DNA of 10,168 bases, from assembly GCA_023425285.1 (NCBI GenBank), contig JAFACY010000156.1, positions 1 to 10,168 of the forward strand, in the 5' to 3' direction. The notes beneath the pieces were generated by a model, which worked only from the letters and a program-made list of their open reading frames with translations, had not been told where the DNA came from and did not search any database. Below, piece by piece: positions 1 through 5,888 of the stretch (within the stretch, counting starts at the first letter, position 1; every line of letters begins with the position of its first letter). Source of the DNA: Bacillota bacterium (GTDB lineage: Bacteria > Bacillota > Clostridia > Tissierellales > Sedimentibacteraceae). A program made the position numbers and the translations under genes.

Positions 1-1
1 G

Positions 2-550
2 GATACCATAGAAACTGTGTGTGACGTTTGTCACGGCAAAAGATTTTCACAGGATGTGCTGAAATACAAGTATCGCAATAAAAGTATTGCCGGGGTAATG
101 GATCTTTCCGTGGACGAAGCTATAGAATTTTTCAAGGGTGAGAGCTTTGTGGATAAGCTGGAATCACTTGAGAAGGTCGGACTTGGATATCTTCATCTCA
201 ACCAGTCCATGACAACATTGTCCGGCGGTGAGCTGCAGAGAGTAAAGCTTGCAAGCCGGTTAAATGAAAAGGGAGCTGTCTATATAATTGATGAGCCTAC
301 AGATGGTCTGCACTTGGATGACGTAAGAAAGCTCATGGAGCTTTTCAATAAGCTTGTGGATGAAGGCAACAGCCTGTTTCTTGTTGAACACAGCCTTGAG
401 GTCATGAAGGATGCGGATTATATAATAGAGCTGGGACCCGGAGGCGGAATGTCAGGAGGTAATGTATTGTTTGCCGGTACTGTTAAGGATCTGCTCAATT
501 CCGAAACATCGATAACAAGGACGTATATAAAGGACAGTCTGCCTGATTAG
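2..550 (+). CDS. UvrA or UvrA-like ABC ATPase, C-terminal part (5' end outside window)
   Basis: Open at the left edge; 182 residues remain. The GTG at 17 is internal, because the frame is open upstream and already reads as the UvrA zinc finger. The fragment starts with the closing CxxC of that zinc module (VCDVCHGKRF), then the region leading to the second ATPase: signature LSGGELQRVKLA at about residue 73, Walker B/D-loop IIDEPTDGLH at about 95-104, and H-loop VEH at about 128-130. These fit the damage-recognition ATPase of UvrABC nucleotide excision repair, a cytoplasmic DNA-binding dimer. Two details differ from housekeeping UvrA as I know it: the signature-to-Walker B spacing is about three residues shorter (RLNEKGAVYIIDEPT), and DEPTTG reads DEPTDG. 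This suggests a UvrA-like paralogue, some of which are linked to drug resistance. Sure of the family, unsure which subtype. It ends just before a strong terminator. Confidence 0.88.
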   Translation, partial: DTIETVCDVCHGKRFSQDVLKYKYRNKSIAGVMDLSVDEAIEFFKGESFVDKLESLEKVGLGYLHLNQSMTTLSGGELQRVKLASRLNEKGAVYIIDEPTDGLHLDDVRKLMELFNKLVDEGNSLFLVEHSLEVMKDADYIIELGPGGGMSGGNVLFAGTVKDLLNSETSITRTYIKDSLPD

Positions 551-571
551 AGTTTTAGGTTAACAGTAATG

Positions 572-615
572 AACAGAACCAATTGAGTGATTCTTCAGTC
601 AATTGGTTCTGTTTT
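572..615 (+). terminator. Intrinsic terminator after the UvrA-like gene
   Basis: Perfect 15-bp inverted repeat (572-586 with 599-613; arms AACAGAACCAATTGA and its complement) around a 12-base loop, with the end of the right arm merging into TTTT at 612-615. It lies 21 bases after the stop codon at 550. The minus-strand chemoreceptor gene ends at 648 facing it, so the hairpin may serve both genes, but there is no T-run on the minus strand side. Confidence 0.85.
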
Positions 616-647
616 ATAGATGCTTAACTACATATCCTTTGATTGTA

Positions 648-2633
648 TTACAATGTATATTTTCCTACCATTTGCTTCAATGAGAAAGCCTGCCCTGACA
701 GTTCTTCACTTGATGCGGCTATCTGCTCCGCGGTTGCCGAGTTAGACTGTATAACACTCGATATCTGGTCAACACCTGTGTTGACTTGATAAACATTATC
801 GCTTTGCTTTTGTGAAGCTTCTGAAATATCATTTATCAATGAATTGGATTTATTGGTTTTTTCCACAACGCTTTTTAGTACAGATTCGGTTTCTCTTGCA
901 ATTAAGGTTCCCTTATTAATAGCCTTTACCGAGCTTTCAATCAGCAGGGTAGTGCTTTTGGCAGCTTCCGCACTTTTAGATGCAAGATTTCTGACTTCAT
1001 CCGCAACAACAGAAAATCCTTTGCCGGCAGCACCTGCCCTTGCAGCTTCAACAGCCGCATTGAGTGCCAATATGTTGGTTTGAAATGCTATATCATCTAT
1101 TGTTTTAATAATTTTTTCAATTTCGTCTGATGTATTGTTGATTTCTTCCATTGCATTCATTAATTCATTCATGTATTTACTGCCTTGCAGTACAACGGTT
1201 CCTGTTTCACCAGACAATCTGCTCACATCAGCAGCGCTTTCCGCATCATTTTTAATCTGATATGCTACCTCTGACATGGTAGCGGCTAACTCTTCGATAG
1301 AGCTTGCCTGTTCGGTAGAACCCTGTGCCAATATCTGAGCGGCCATGGAAACATGATCTGCTCCTGAGTTGATGCCGTCTGCTGCCAGATTAATTTCGTT
1401 TAAAATTGATTTAAGATCATTAAACAATGTTTCTACAATTTTAATAATTGTTAAATATATACCTTCATGTATTGTTGTATCTGATGCATATGTCAAGTCA
1501 TTGTTTGTTAAAGCAGTCTTATATCCGTCTATACTGGTTGCAAGCATATTAACAGATGCAACCGCGCCATCCATGGACTTAGCCAAAGAACCTATTTCGT
1601 CATTAGAATTAATTTCTTTAATCTGCCTTATTATATCTTCACTTATATCTCCGGTTTCAATAGCCCTTGCGGCATTAACCACACTGTTTAACGGATTTTT
1701 CAGTTTTATTCTAAAATATCTTTGCATTATAAATATACTAAGTATGATTGCTAATATTGAAATAATATTTATTATTGCAACTTCTTTAAATATTTGTTTT
1801 TCAATAACAGAATAGTCACTGGCTGTAACAATTACACCTTTTACTGACCCGTCTGATGAAAGTGTTGGCTTATACACTGTTATATATGGTACACCAAACA
1901 CATCTGCTTTACCTATGTAATCCTTTTTATTAGTTATTACTATGTCGGATATTTTAGGGTCGAGCTTAGTTCCGACTAATCGCTTTCCATCCTGAATTAC
2001 TGTAGAGCTTATTCTTACATCATTCTCAAATATTGATATTTCATTATTTATTATAGATTTCATATTATCTACAAAATTAATATCCTCCAGCTTAAAACCT
2101 ACAGATAAAACACCTAGCAATTTATTATTTTGATAAATAGGTGCTCCGGCATTTATACCGTAGAAATCTGAAGGCTCCCTTCCTATATCTGAAAGCACTT
2201 TTCCGCTGAGCGCTGATTTTATAATGGTGTTGTTTGAAATATTATCACCTGGTTTATATTCGTTACCCGTTCCTGCAATTATAGTGCCACTTAAATCAGT
2301 TACTGTTATATTGTTGTAATCAGATGCTTCATTCAAGCTGTTTATATATGATTGAAGCATGTTTGTGTTTTTAGAACTTACATAGCTTATTAATTTTGCA
2401 TCCGCTGCTTTTTCGCTCACATACTCGCCCAGGTCGGTTTTAATTGATGTTATTTCTTTTTCTACAATGTCCATTGATGCTGATGCCTTATCCTCTGAAA
2501 TACCAATTATTATATTGTTAAAGTAAATAAGGGAAATTATTGATGTCAGTGCCACGGTTATAATCAATGTGATTATACTTATTTTTAGTACTGCGGTGCT
2601 TATGCTTTGAAATTTTGAGATGTCTTTTTTCAT
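648..2633 (-). CDS. Methyl-accepting chemotaxis protein with periplasmic-type cache sensor
   Basis: 661-residue transmembrane chemoreceptor that would signal through CheW/CheA to the flagellar motor. Order: short basic N-terminus, TM1 about 14-37, extracellular sensor about 40-283, TM2 about 285-304, HAMP about 305-360, linker, then cytoplasmic signalling domain about 410-661. The sensor contains motifs typical of cache domains (VTDLSGTIIAG near 111-121; GAPIYQNNKLLGVLSVGF near 163-180; a second similar stretch GVPYITVYKPTLSSDGSVKGV near 247-267 is compatible with a double or fused cache fold). The hairpin tip is unmistakable: FQTNILALNAAVEAARAG followed by GKGFSVVADEVRNLA (about 517-551). 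Candidate methylation helices contain SSIEELAATMSE (444-455) and TAEQIAASSEELS (634-646). The start is supported by GGAGGAG five bases upstream. The ligand cannot be read from sequence. It lies 195 bases downstream of feoB on the same strand but across a probable terminator, so it is likely its own unit. No CheW-binding pentapeptide tail is seen. Confidence 0.96.
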   Translation of the reverse strand: MKKDISKFQSISTAVLKISIITLIITVALTSIISLIYFNNIIIGISEDKASASMDIVEKEITSIKTDLGEYVSEKAADAKLISYVSSKNTNMLQSYINSLNEASDYNNITVTDLSGTIIAGTGNEYKPGDNISNNTIIKSALSGKVLSDIGREPSDFYGINAGAPIYQNNKLLGVLSVGFKLEDINFVDNMKSIINNEISIFENDVRISSTVIQDGKRLVGTKLDPKISDIVITNKKDYIGKADVFGVPYITVYKPTLSSDGSVKGVIVTASDYSVIEKQIFKEVAIINIISILAIILSIFIMQRYFRIKLKNPLNSVVNAARAIETGDISEDIIRQIKEINSNDEIGSLAKSMDGAVASVNMLATSIDGYKTALTNNDLTYASDTTIHEGIYLTIIKIVETLFNDLKSILNEINLAADGINSGADHVSMAAQILAQGSTEQASSIEELAATMSEVAYQIKNDAESAADVSRLSGETGTVVLQGSKYMNELMNAMEEINNTSDEIEKIIKTIDDIAFQTNILALNAAVEAARAGAAGKGFSVVADEVRNLASKSAEAAKSTTLLIESSVKAINKGTLIARETESVLKSVVEKTNKSNSLINDISEASQKQSDNVYQVNTGVDQISSVIQSNSATAEQIAASSEELSGQAFSLKQMVGKYTL

Positions 2634-2692
2634 CTTGCTCCTCCATTAGTAGTCTTTTTGTTATCGATATAAAGTTGTAATAAATACAATGT

Positions 2693-2710
2693 AATATATA
2701 CCGATATATT
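2693..2710. repeat. 7-4-7 inverted repeat upstream of the chemoreceptor gene
   Basis: AATATAT-ACCG-ATATATT, perfect 7-bp arms, 60 bases upstream of the chemoreceptor start. On the minus strand it overlaps a weak sigma-A-like pair (TCGACA, 16-base spacer, TACATT), so it could be an operator; in DNA this AT-rich it could also be chance. Confidence 0.25.
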
Positions 2711-2726
2711 GTCGATTTAAACAGAG

Positions 2727-2790
2727 AAAAAAATAAACTCTGTAAAATATTATAGTGAGAGCCATAAAAGGATTTCACTATAATATTTAC
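2727..2790 (-). terminator. Probable feoB terminator (AT-rich stem-loop)
   Basis: Inverted repeat 2745-2758 with 2775-2788, 14 bp perfect, 16-base loop, 38 bases beyond the feoB stop when read on the minus strand. Two more pairs form beyond a one-base bulge. After the stem the minus strand reads about 11 bases and then a run of seven T (2733-2727), so the T-run is further away than is ideal. A second small hairpin (ACAGAG/CTCTGT, 2721-2726 with 2738-2743) has the T-run as its loop. The low GC of the long stem makes it weaker than the other terminators here. Confidence 0.5.
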
Positions 2791-2828
2791 TAAAGTATAA
2801 GAGGTAGACACCAAATCATATTCTTAGG

Positions 2829-4757
2829 TTATCTGATTAAATTATATATACTTGCCGTAAAAAAGCATACCGTAAATGCTATGGCTGTGGGAATCAGGAA
2901 GGACAGCAGTGTCCATTTGATGCTGCCTGTTTCTTTTTTTATGGTCCATAATGTTGTTGAGCATGGCCAGTGAAGCAGGCTGAAAAGCATTACGTTGAGT
3001 GCGGTTAGTGATGTCCAGCCGTTATTGGTAAGAATTGTCCTCAGATAATCCACGCTTTCAAAATCTGTCAGTGTTCCTGTTGAAAGGTATGCCATCAGCA
3101 TAACAGGCAGCACTATTTCATTTGCAGGTATTCCCATTATGAATGCCATCAGTATGATGCCGTCGAGACCTATTATTTGGGCAACAGGATCCAGGAAAGC
3201 AGCAGCATGTGACAATATGCTCAAATCCCCTATATAAATGTTGGCTAAAAGCCATGTGACCGCACCGGCAGGAGCTGCTATTACGGCTGCTCTCGACAAT
3301 ACGAATATGGTTCTGTCAACGACCGAGGTATACAATAGACGACCTATTTTTGGTACTCTGTATGGCGGAAGCTCAAGGGTAAAGGTTGAGGGTACTCCCT
3401 TTAAAAGTGTCTTTGACAATATATATGAAACGAGCAGGGTTACAGCAATTCCAAGCAAGACCATGAGCGTAATAAACAATGCCGGTATCAGGCTGTTTAC
3501 ATACTTATTTGAATAAACAGCAAAGAATGCGGAGGATACTACGATTATTGTAGGGAAACGGCCGTTACAGGGCACAAAATTGTTGGTTATGATGGCTATG
3601 ACTCTTTCCCGCGGAGAATCGATTATTCTGCAGCCTATAACTCCGGCTGCATTACATCCGAAGCCCATGCACATAGTGAGACACTGCTTGCCGTGTGCGC
3701 ATGCTTTTTTAAACATGTGATCCATATTAAATGCAATTCTCGGCAGATATCCCAGATCCTCCAAAAACGTGAACAACGGGAAAAATATTGCCATCGGCGG
3801 GAGCATAACCGATATAACCCATGCCAATGTCCTGTATATGCCGTCAAGAAGTATGCTGCTTAATATTGCCGGTACCCCTGATTGTACAAACAATGCCGAC
3901 AATCTGTCCTGAAGACCGAACAGCAAGTTTGCTAACATCTGAGACGGAATATTTGCTCCTTGTATTGTTATCCAGAACACCAGCCCCAGCAGTAAAAGCA
4001 TAATAGGCAGGCCAAAGACTCTTGACGTAATTATGTCGTCTATTTTTTTGTCCCTGTTACGCTTTTCGGTATCTTCTTTTACGTATTTTTGTTTCAGATT
4101 ATTAGCATAATCGTAATTTGTGCGTGTTATTTTTTCTCTTAACATAGCGTCCTGCTGAAAATAGAGTGGATTTTCAGCAGTATTTCTTTGCTGTTCGTTT
4201 AATGTGGCTTTTTCGATTTTTTTCTTAAGTTCTTCCATGCCTTCACCGTTTCTTGCTGCGGTTAGTACAACGGGAATGTTTAATTCATTTTCTAAGCCTT
4301 GTTTATCGATGCTGATGTTCTTTTTTCTCGCCTCATCAATTAAATTTATACAGAGAATAACCTTGTTTGTTATTTCGGATATCTGAAAAACCAAATTTAA
4401 GTTTCTTTCAAGACAGGTTGCATCTGCAACTACGACTACGGCGTCATAATCTCCATAACAGATGAAATCTCTGGAAACTTCCTCATCCCTTGATGATGTA
4501 AACAAAGAATAGGAGCCGGGCAGATCCACAACTATATATTCTTCATCATTGTATGAATATTCTCCTCTTGCAGAAACAACCGTCTTTCCGGGCCAGTTTC
4601 CCGTGTGTTGCTTCAGACCTGTTAAATAGTTGAAAACGGTGCTTTTTCCGGTGTTCGGATTTCCGGCCAAGGCTACTACATGCTGAGAATCAGTCCTTAT
4701 TATGTCAAAGACGTCCTTCATAGCGTCTGTTTTGATTGATTGTGCAGTTAAACCCAT
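2829..4757 (-). CDS. feoB: Ferrous iron transport protein B (G-protein-linked Fe2+ permease)
   Basis: 642-residue inner-membrane Fe2+ importer. The N-terminal cytoplasmic GTPase shows G1 GNPNTGKST (32-40), the FeoB-type switch QHTGNWPGKTV (50-60), G3 DLPG (78-81), G4 NLID (138-141) and a G5-like TAARNGEG. A short helical linker follows (about 185-245), then a membrane region from about 250 to the C-terminus with the conserved cores LEDLGYLPRIAF, MGFGCNAAGV, FVPCNGRFP, and near the end LHWPCSTTLWTIKKETGS. These match the gate motifs and conserved cysteines of FeoB. It is shorter than the roughly 770-residue enterobacterial protein, and no FeoC follows, as is common in Firmicutes. The GFGCN core is followed by AAGVIGC rather than the usual VPAI-type residues, a subfamily variant. 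Start chosen at the ATG with AAAGGGG eight bases upstream; the gene begins 12 bases after feoA, so the two are almost certainly co-transcribed. Confidence 0.97.
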   Translation of the reverse strand: MGLTAQSIKTDAMKDVFDIIRTDSQHVVALAGNPNTGKSTVFNYLTGLKQHTGNWPGKTVVSARGEYSYNDEEYIVVDLPGSYSLFTSSRDEEVSRDFICYGDYDAVVVVADATCLERNLNLVFQISEITNKVILCINLIDEARKKNISIDKQGLENELNIPVVLTAARNGEGMEELKKKIEKATLNEQQRNTAENPLYFQQDAMLREKITRTNYDYANNLKQKYVKEDTEKRNRDKKIDDIITSRVFGLPIMLLLLGLVFWITIQGANIPSQMLANLLFGLQDRLSALFVQSGVPAILSSILLDGIYRTLAWVISVMLPPMAIFFPLFTFLEDLGYLPRIAFNMDHMFKKACAHGKQCLTMCMGFGCNAAGVIGCRIIDSPRERVIAIITNNFVPCNGRFPTIIVVSSAFFAVYSNKYVNSLIPALFITLMVLLGIAVTLLVSYILSKTLLKGVPSTFTLELPPYRVPKIGRLLYTSVVDRTIFVLSRAAVIAAPAGAVTWLLANIYIGDLSILSHAAAFLDPVAQIIGLDGIILMAFIMGIPANEIVLPVMLMAYLSTGTLTDFESVDYLRTILTNNGWTSLTALNVMLFSLLHWPCSTTLWTIKKETGSIKWTLLSFLIPTAIAFTVCFFTASIYNLIR

Positions 4758-4769
4758 GTCATCGCCCCT

Positions 4770-4991
4770 TTAGTATATTTCAATCAGCCGTGATTCTTCT
4801 CTTCTGAGTGCGATCATGGCTCCTCGTATATTGTATACGGTCAGATTGTTTTTAGGTCCTTTTCTTAATATTTCTATATCGGCGCCGTTTGTAAGTCCTA
4901 AGGCGAGTAATCTTTCTTTCAATGAATCCTGTGCGGCATTTTTTCTTACCTTTACAACTTCTCCCACACAGGCATCTGCTAATGCTTTCAT
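4770..4991 (-). CDS. feoA: FeoA-family protein of the ferrous iron uptake system
   Basis: 73 residues, the usual size of FeoA, a small cytoplasmic SH3-like (beta-barrel) protein thought to bind or modulate FeoB. Family marks visible are the early GEVVKV, the central ERLLALGLTNGADIEILRKGP and the closing ALRREESRLIEI, which is the form of the SH3-like fold also found at the C-terminus of DtxR-type regulators. It precedes feoB by 12 bases on the same strand. AGGAGA lies seven bases before the ATG. Upstream is the divergent promoter region shared with the acetyltransferase at 5209, with stem-loops in the leader that could control this operon. Confidence 0.93.
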   Translation of the reverse strand: MKALADACVGEVVKVRKNAAQDSLKERLLALGLTNGADIEILRKGPKNNLTVYNIRGAMIALRREESRLIEIY

Positions 4992-5023
4992 AATATGTCT
5001 CCTTGTATAACATTATATTATTC

Positions 5024-5055
5024 AAAAATTTAGCCGAAGCTAACTTCTTTAGCTT
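5024..5055 (-). promoter_or_regulatory. Mutually exclusive hairpins in the feoA leader (possible attenuator)
   Basis: Read on the minus strand. Hairpin A pairs AAGCTAA (5055-5049) with TTAGCTT (5043-5037) over a five-base loop. Hairpin B pairs TTAGC (5043-5039) with GCTAA (5034-5030) around TTCG, closed by C-G, which is the hyperstable C(UUCG)G tetraloop, and is followed by A and five T (5028-5024). The two share 5043-5039 and cannot form together. B has the look of a small terminator and A of its competitor. The five-pair stem is short, and the transcription start is not known; if it lies near 5052, arm A would be partly missing from the RNA. The 7-5-7 palindrome could instead be a protein-binding site. 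Confidence 0.35.
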
Positions 5056-5076
5056 TATATTATGTTTTAATATAAA
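5054..5076. repeat. 9-bp inverted repeat in the feoA promoter/leader region
   Basis: TTTATATTA (5054-5062) and TAATATAAA (5068-5076) are perfect complements around TGTTT. It overlaps the proposed feoA -10 region and by two bases the left arm of the downstream hairpin. All A/T, so weak as RNA structure; could be an operator or chance in AT-rich DNA. Confidence 0.3.
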
Positions 5077-5087
5077 AAATGACACAA
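5059..5087 (-). promoter_or_regulatory. Candidate sigma-A promoter of feoAB
   Basis: On the minus strand, CATAAT (5064-5059, 5 of 6 to TATAAT) sits 17 bases after TTGTGT (5087-5082, only TTG matching). Predicted start near 5052, about 60 bases ahead of feoA. It is the best pair I find, but the -35 match is poor; a regulator or other sigma factor may be involved. Confidence 0.3.
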
Positions 5088-5096
5088 AAGTATCAT
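5079..5096. promoter_or_regulatory. Imperfect palindrome over the feoA -35, operator candidate
   Basis: ATGACAC-AAAA-GTATCAT, arms matching at 6 of 7 positions, covering the proposed feoA -35 (5082-5087). The right arm is the complement of ATGATAC, which is also the left half of the palindrome at 5148-5160 over the acetyltransferase promoter. Iron-uptake operons are commonly controlled by Fur or DtxR-type repressors; this does not match the classical Fur box well, so the regulator is not named. Confidence 0.3.
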
Positions 5097-5131
5097 AGAA
5101 TTGTACAATAGAGGCAGATAATATAAAATGC

Positions 5132-5160
5132 TTGATAAAATTTCGTAATGATACTATCAT
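5132..5160 (+). promoter_or_regulatory. Sigma-A promoter of the GNAT acetyltransferase gene
   Basis: TTGATA (5132-5137, 5 of 6) and TATCAT (5155-5160, 5 of 6) with the ideal 17-base spacer. Predicted transcription start near 5167, giving a leader of about 42 bases before the ATG at 5209. An upstream alternative (TTGTAC at 5101, TAAAAT at 5124, also 17 apart) is weaker at the -35. Confidence 0.6.
5148..5160. promoter_or_regulatory. Palindrome overlapping the acetyltransferase -10, operator candidate
   Basis: ATGATA-C-TATCAT, a perfect 6-1-6 palindrome whose right arm is the -10 element, set in the wider near-symmetric stretch 5146-5164. A protein bound here would block polymerase. The sequence just to the left, TCGTAAT (5143-5149), equals one half of the Bacillus Zur box, and TGATA/TATCA is Fur-like, but neither full consensus is met. 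Confidence 0.4.
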
Positions 5161-5165
5161 ATTAG

Positions 5166-5185
5166 TATAGTAGATTATAGTAGAT
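5166..5185. repeat. Tandem 10-bp direct repeat at the predicted transcription start
   Basis: TATAGTAGAT occurs twice back to back (5166-5175 and 5176-5185), identical. The period is close to one helical turn and the repeat begins at the predicted +1 of the acetyltransferase transcript. It may be a binding site for a protein contacting one DNA face, or a simple duplication. Confidence 0.6.
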
Positions 5186-5208
5186 AAAAAATTGAGAGGC
5201 AGGTAGCT

Positions 5209-5781
5209 ATGGAATATAGAAATGCTGAGCTTAAGGATATTAACAAAATACAATCATTGCAGCAGAAATATCATATATCAACAATAAGTGATGAAGACAA
5301 GCCGCACGGCTTTGTAACAACGTTATTTTCGGAAGATCAATTCAAGGGGCTTATAGAAAAGGAAAACGGACTTGCCATAGCATGTGACGGTGAAAAAGTG
5401 GTGGGCTATGCGATGGCAGCATCATGGCAATATTGGTCTGCATGGCCGTTATTTCAGCATATGATCAGTGATTTACCCGATACTACATATTTAAACATGG
5501 TATTGAGTACCGAAAATTCGTACCAATACGGACCTATATGCATAGACAAGGCATACAGGGGGACTGAAGTACTTCCTAACTTATTTGAATTTTCAAGATT
5601 GCAGATGAAGGACAGATATCCCATTTTAATTACGTTTATAAATCATGTAAACAACAGGTCCTATGATGCTCACACTCGCAAGCTCGGACTTGAGGTTATA
5701 AAAAATTTTGAGTTTAACAATAACCATTACTATGAATTGGGATACGACATGACCAAAAAAACTAAGGGGTCCAATATATAA
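5209..5781 (+). CDS. GNAT-family N-acetyltransferase, substrate unknown
   Basis: 190 residues, cytoplasmic, no membrane segment. The fold order of GCN5-related acetyltransferases can be followed: N-terminal YRNAELKDINKIQSLQQKY (beta1-alpha1), GLAIACDGEKVVGYAMA (54-70, beta2-beta3), GPICIDKAYRGTEVLPNLFEF (108-128, beta4 and the acetyl-CoA pyrophosphate loop), ITFINHVNNRSYDAHTRKLGLEVI (141-164, the usual N..S....LGF region). The acetyl-CoA loop reads RGTEVL rather than the textbook Q/RxxGxG/A, so it lacks the second glycine, a tolerated variation in distant members. It may acetylate a small amine or a protein; nothing here tells which. It is divergent from feoAB and shares an operator-rich intergenic region with it, so co-regulation is possible but unproven. 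GGCAGG five bases before the ATG is the likely ribosome site. No clear terminator follows. Confidence 0.82.
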   Translation: MEYRNAELKDINKIQSLQQKYHISTISDEDKPHGFVTTLFSEDQFKGLIEKENGLAIACDGEKVVGYAMAASWQYWSAWPLFQHMISDLPDTTYLNMVLSTENSYQYGPICIDKAYRGTEVLPNLFEFSRLQMKDRYPILITFINHVNNRSYDAHTRKLGLEVIKNFEFNNNHYYELGYDMTKKTKGSNI

Positions 5782-5820
5782 ACAGTCTCGTAAAAATGGG
5801 GTTAGGGCATAAATTACTGA

Positions 5821-5849
5821 TTGAATATAGATTTAATTGCTGTTATAAT
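5821..5849 (+). promoter_or_regulatory. Extended -10 promoter of the Wzz-like gene
   Basis: TTGAAT (5821-5826), 17-base spacer, TGT-TATAAT (5841-5849): perfect -10 with extended TGn. Predicted start near 5856, giving a leader of about 33 bases. It lies downstream of the possible ATG at 5796 and so argues for translation from 5889. Confidence 0.7.
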
Positions 5850-5888
5850 GTATTAGTCTTACTTTTTATATGGATAAAGGAGCAATCA

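Noticed and set aside
2661..2730. Flagellar-type sigma-D promoter for the chemoreceptor
   Set aside because: CGATAA occurs on the minus strand but there is no TAAA box at 15 bases; the TAAA present is at the wrong distance from the nearest GCCGATAT-like sequence.
2518..2814. 98-residue open frame on the minus strand between feoB and the chemoreceptor
   Set aside because: It overlaps the chemoreceptor start out of frame, runs through the terminator and AT-rich intergenic repeats, and its composition has no protein-like pattern; no good ribosome site.
3238..3516. Plus-strand open frames inside feoB and the chemoreceptor gene
   Set aside because: They lie entirely within well-supported genes on the other strand, with no ribosome sites or recognisable domains.
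4852..5253. 133-residue open frame on the minus strand covering the feoA promoter region
   Set aside because: It is a different frame of feoA plus intergenic DNA and crosses into the divergent acetyltransferase gene; a shadow.
5796..5888. Upstream ATG that would add 31 residues to the Wzz-like protein
   Set aside because: It lacks a ribosome site, lies upstream of the extended -10 promoter at 5821-5849, and the extra hydrophobic stretch does not fit the family; 5889 has AAAGGAG at the right distance.
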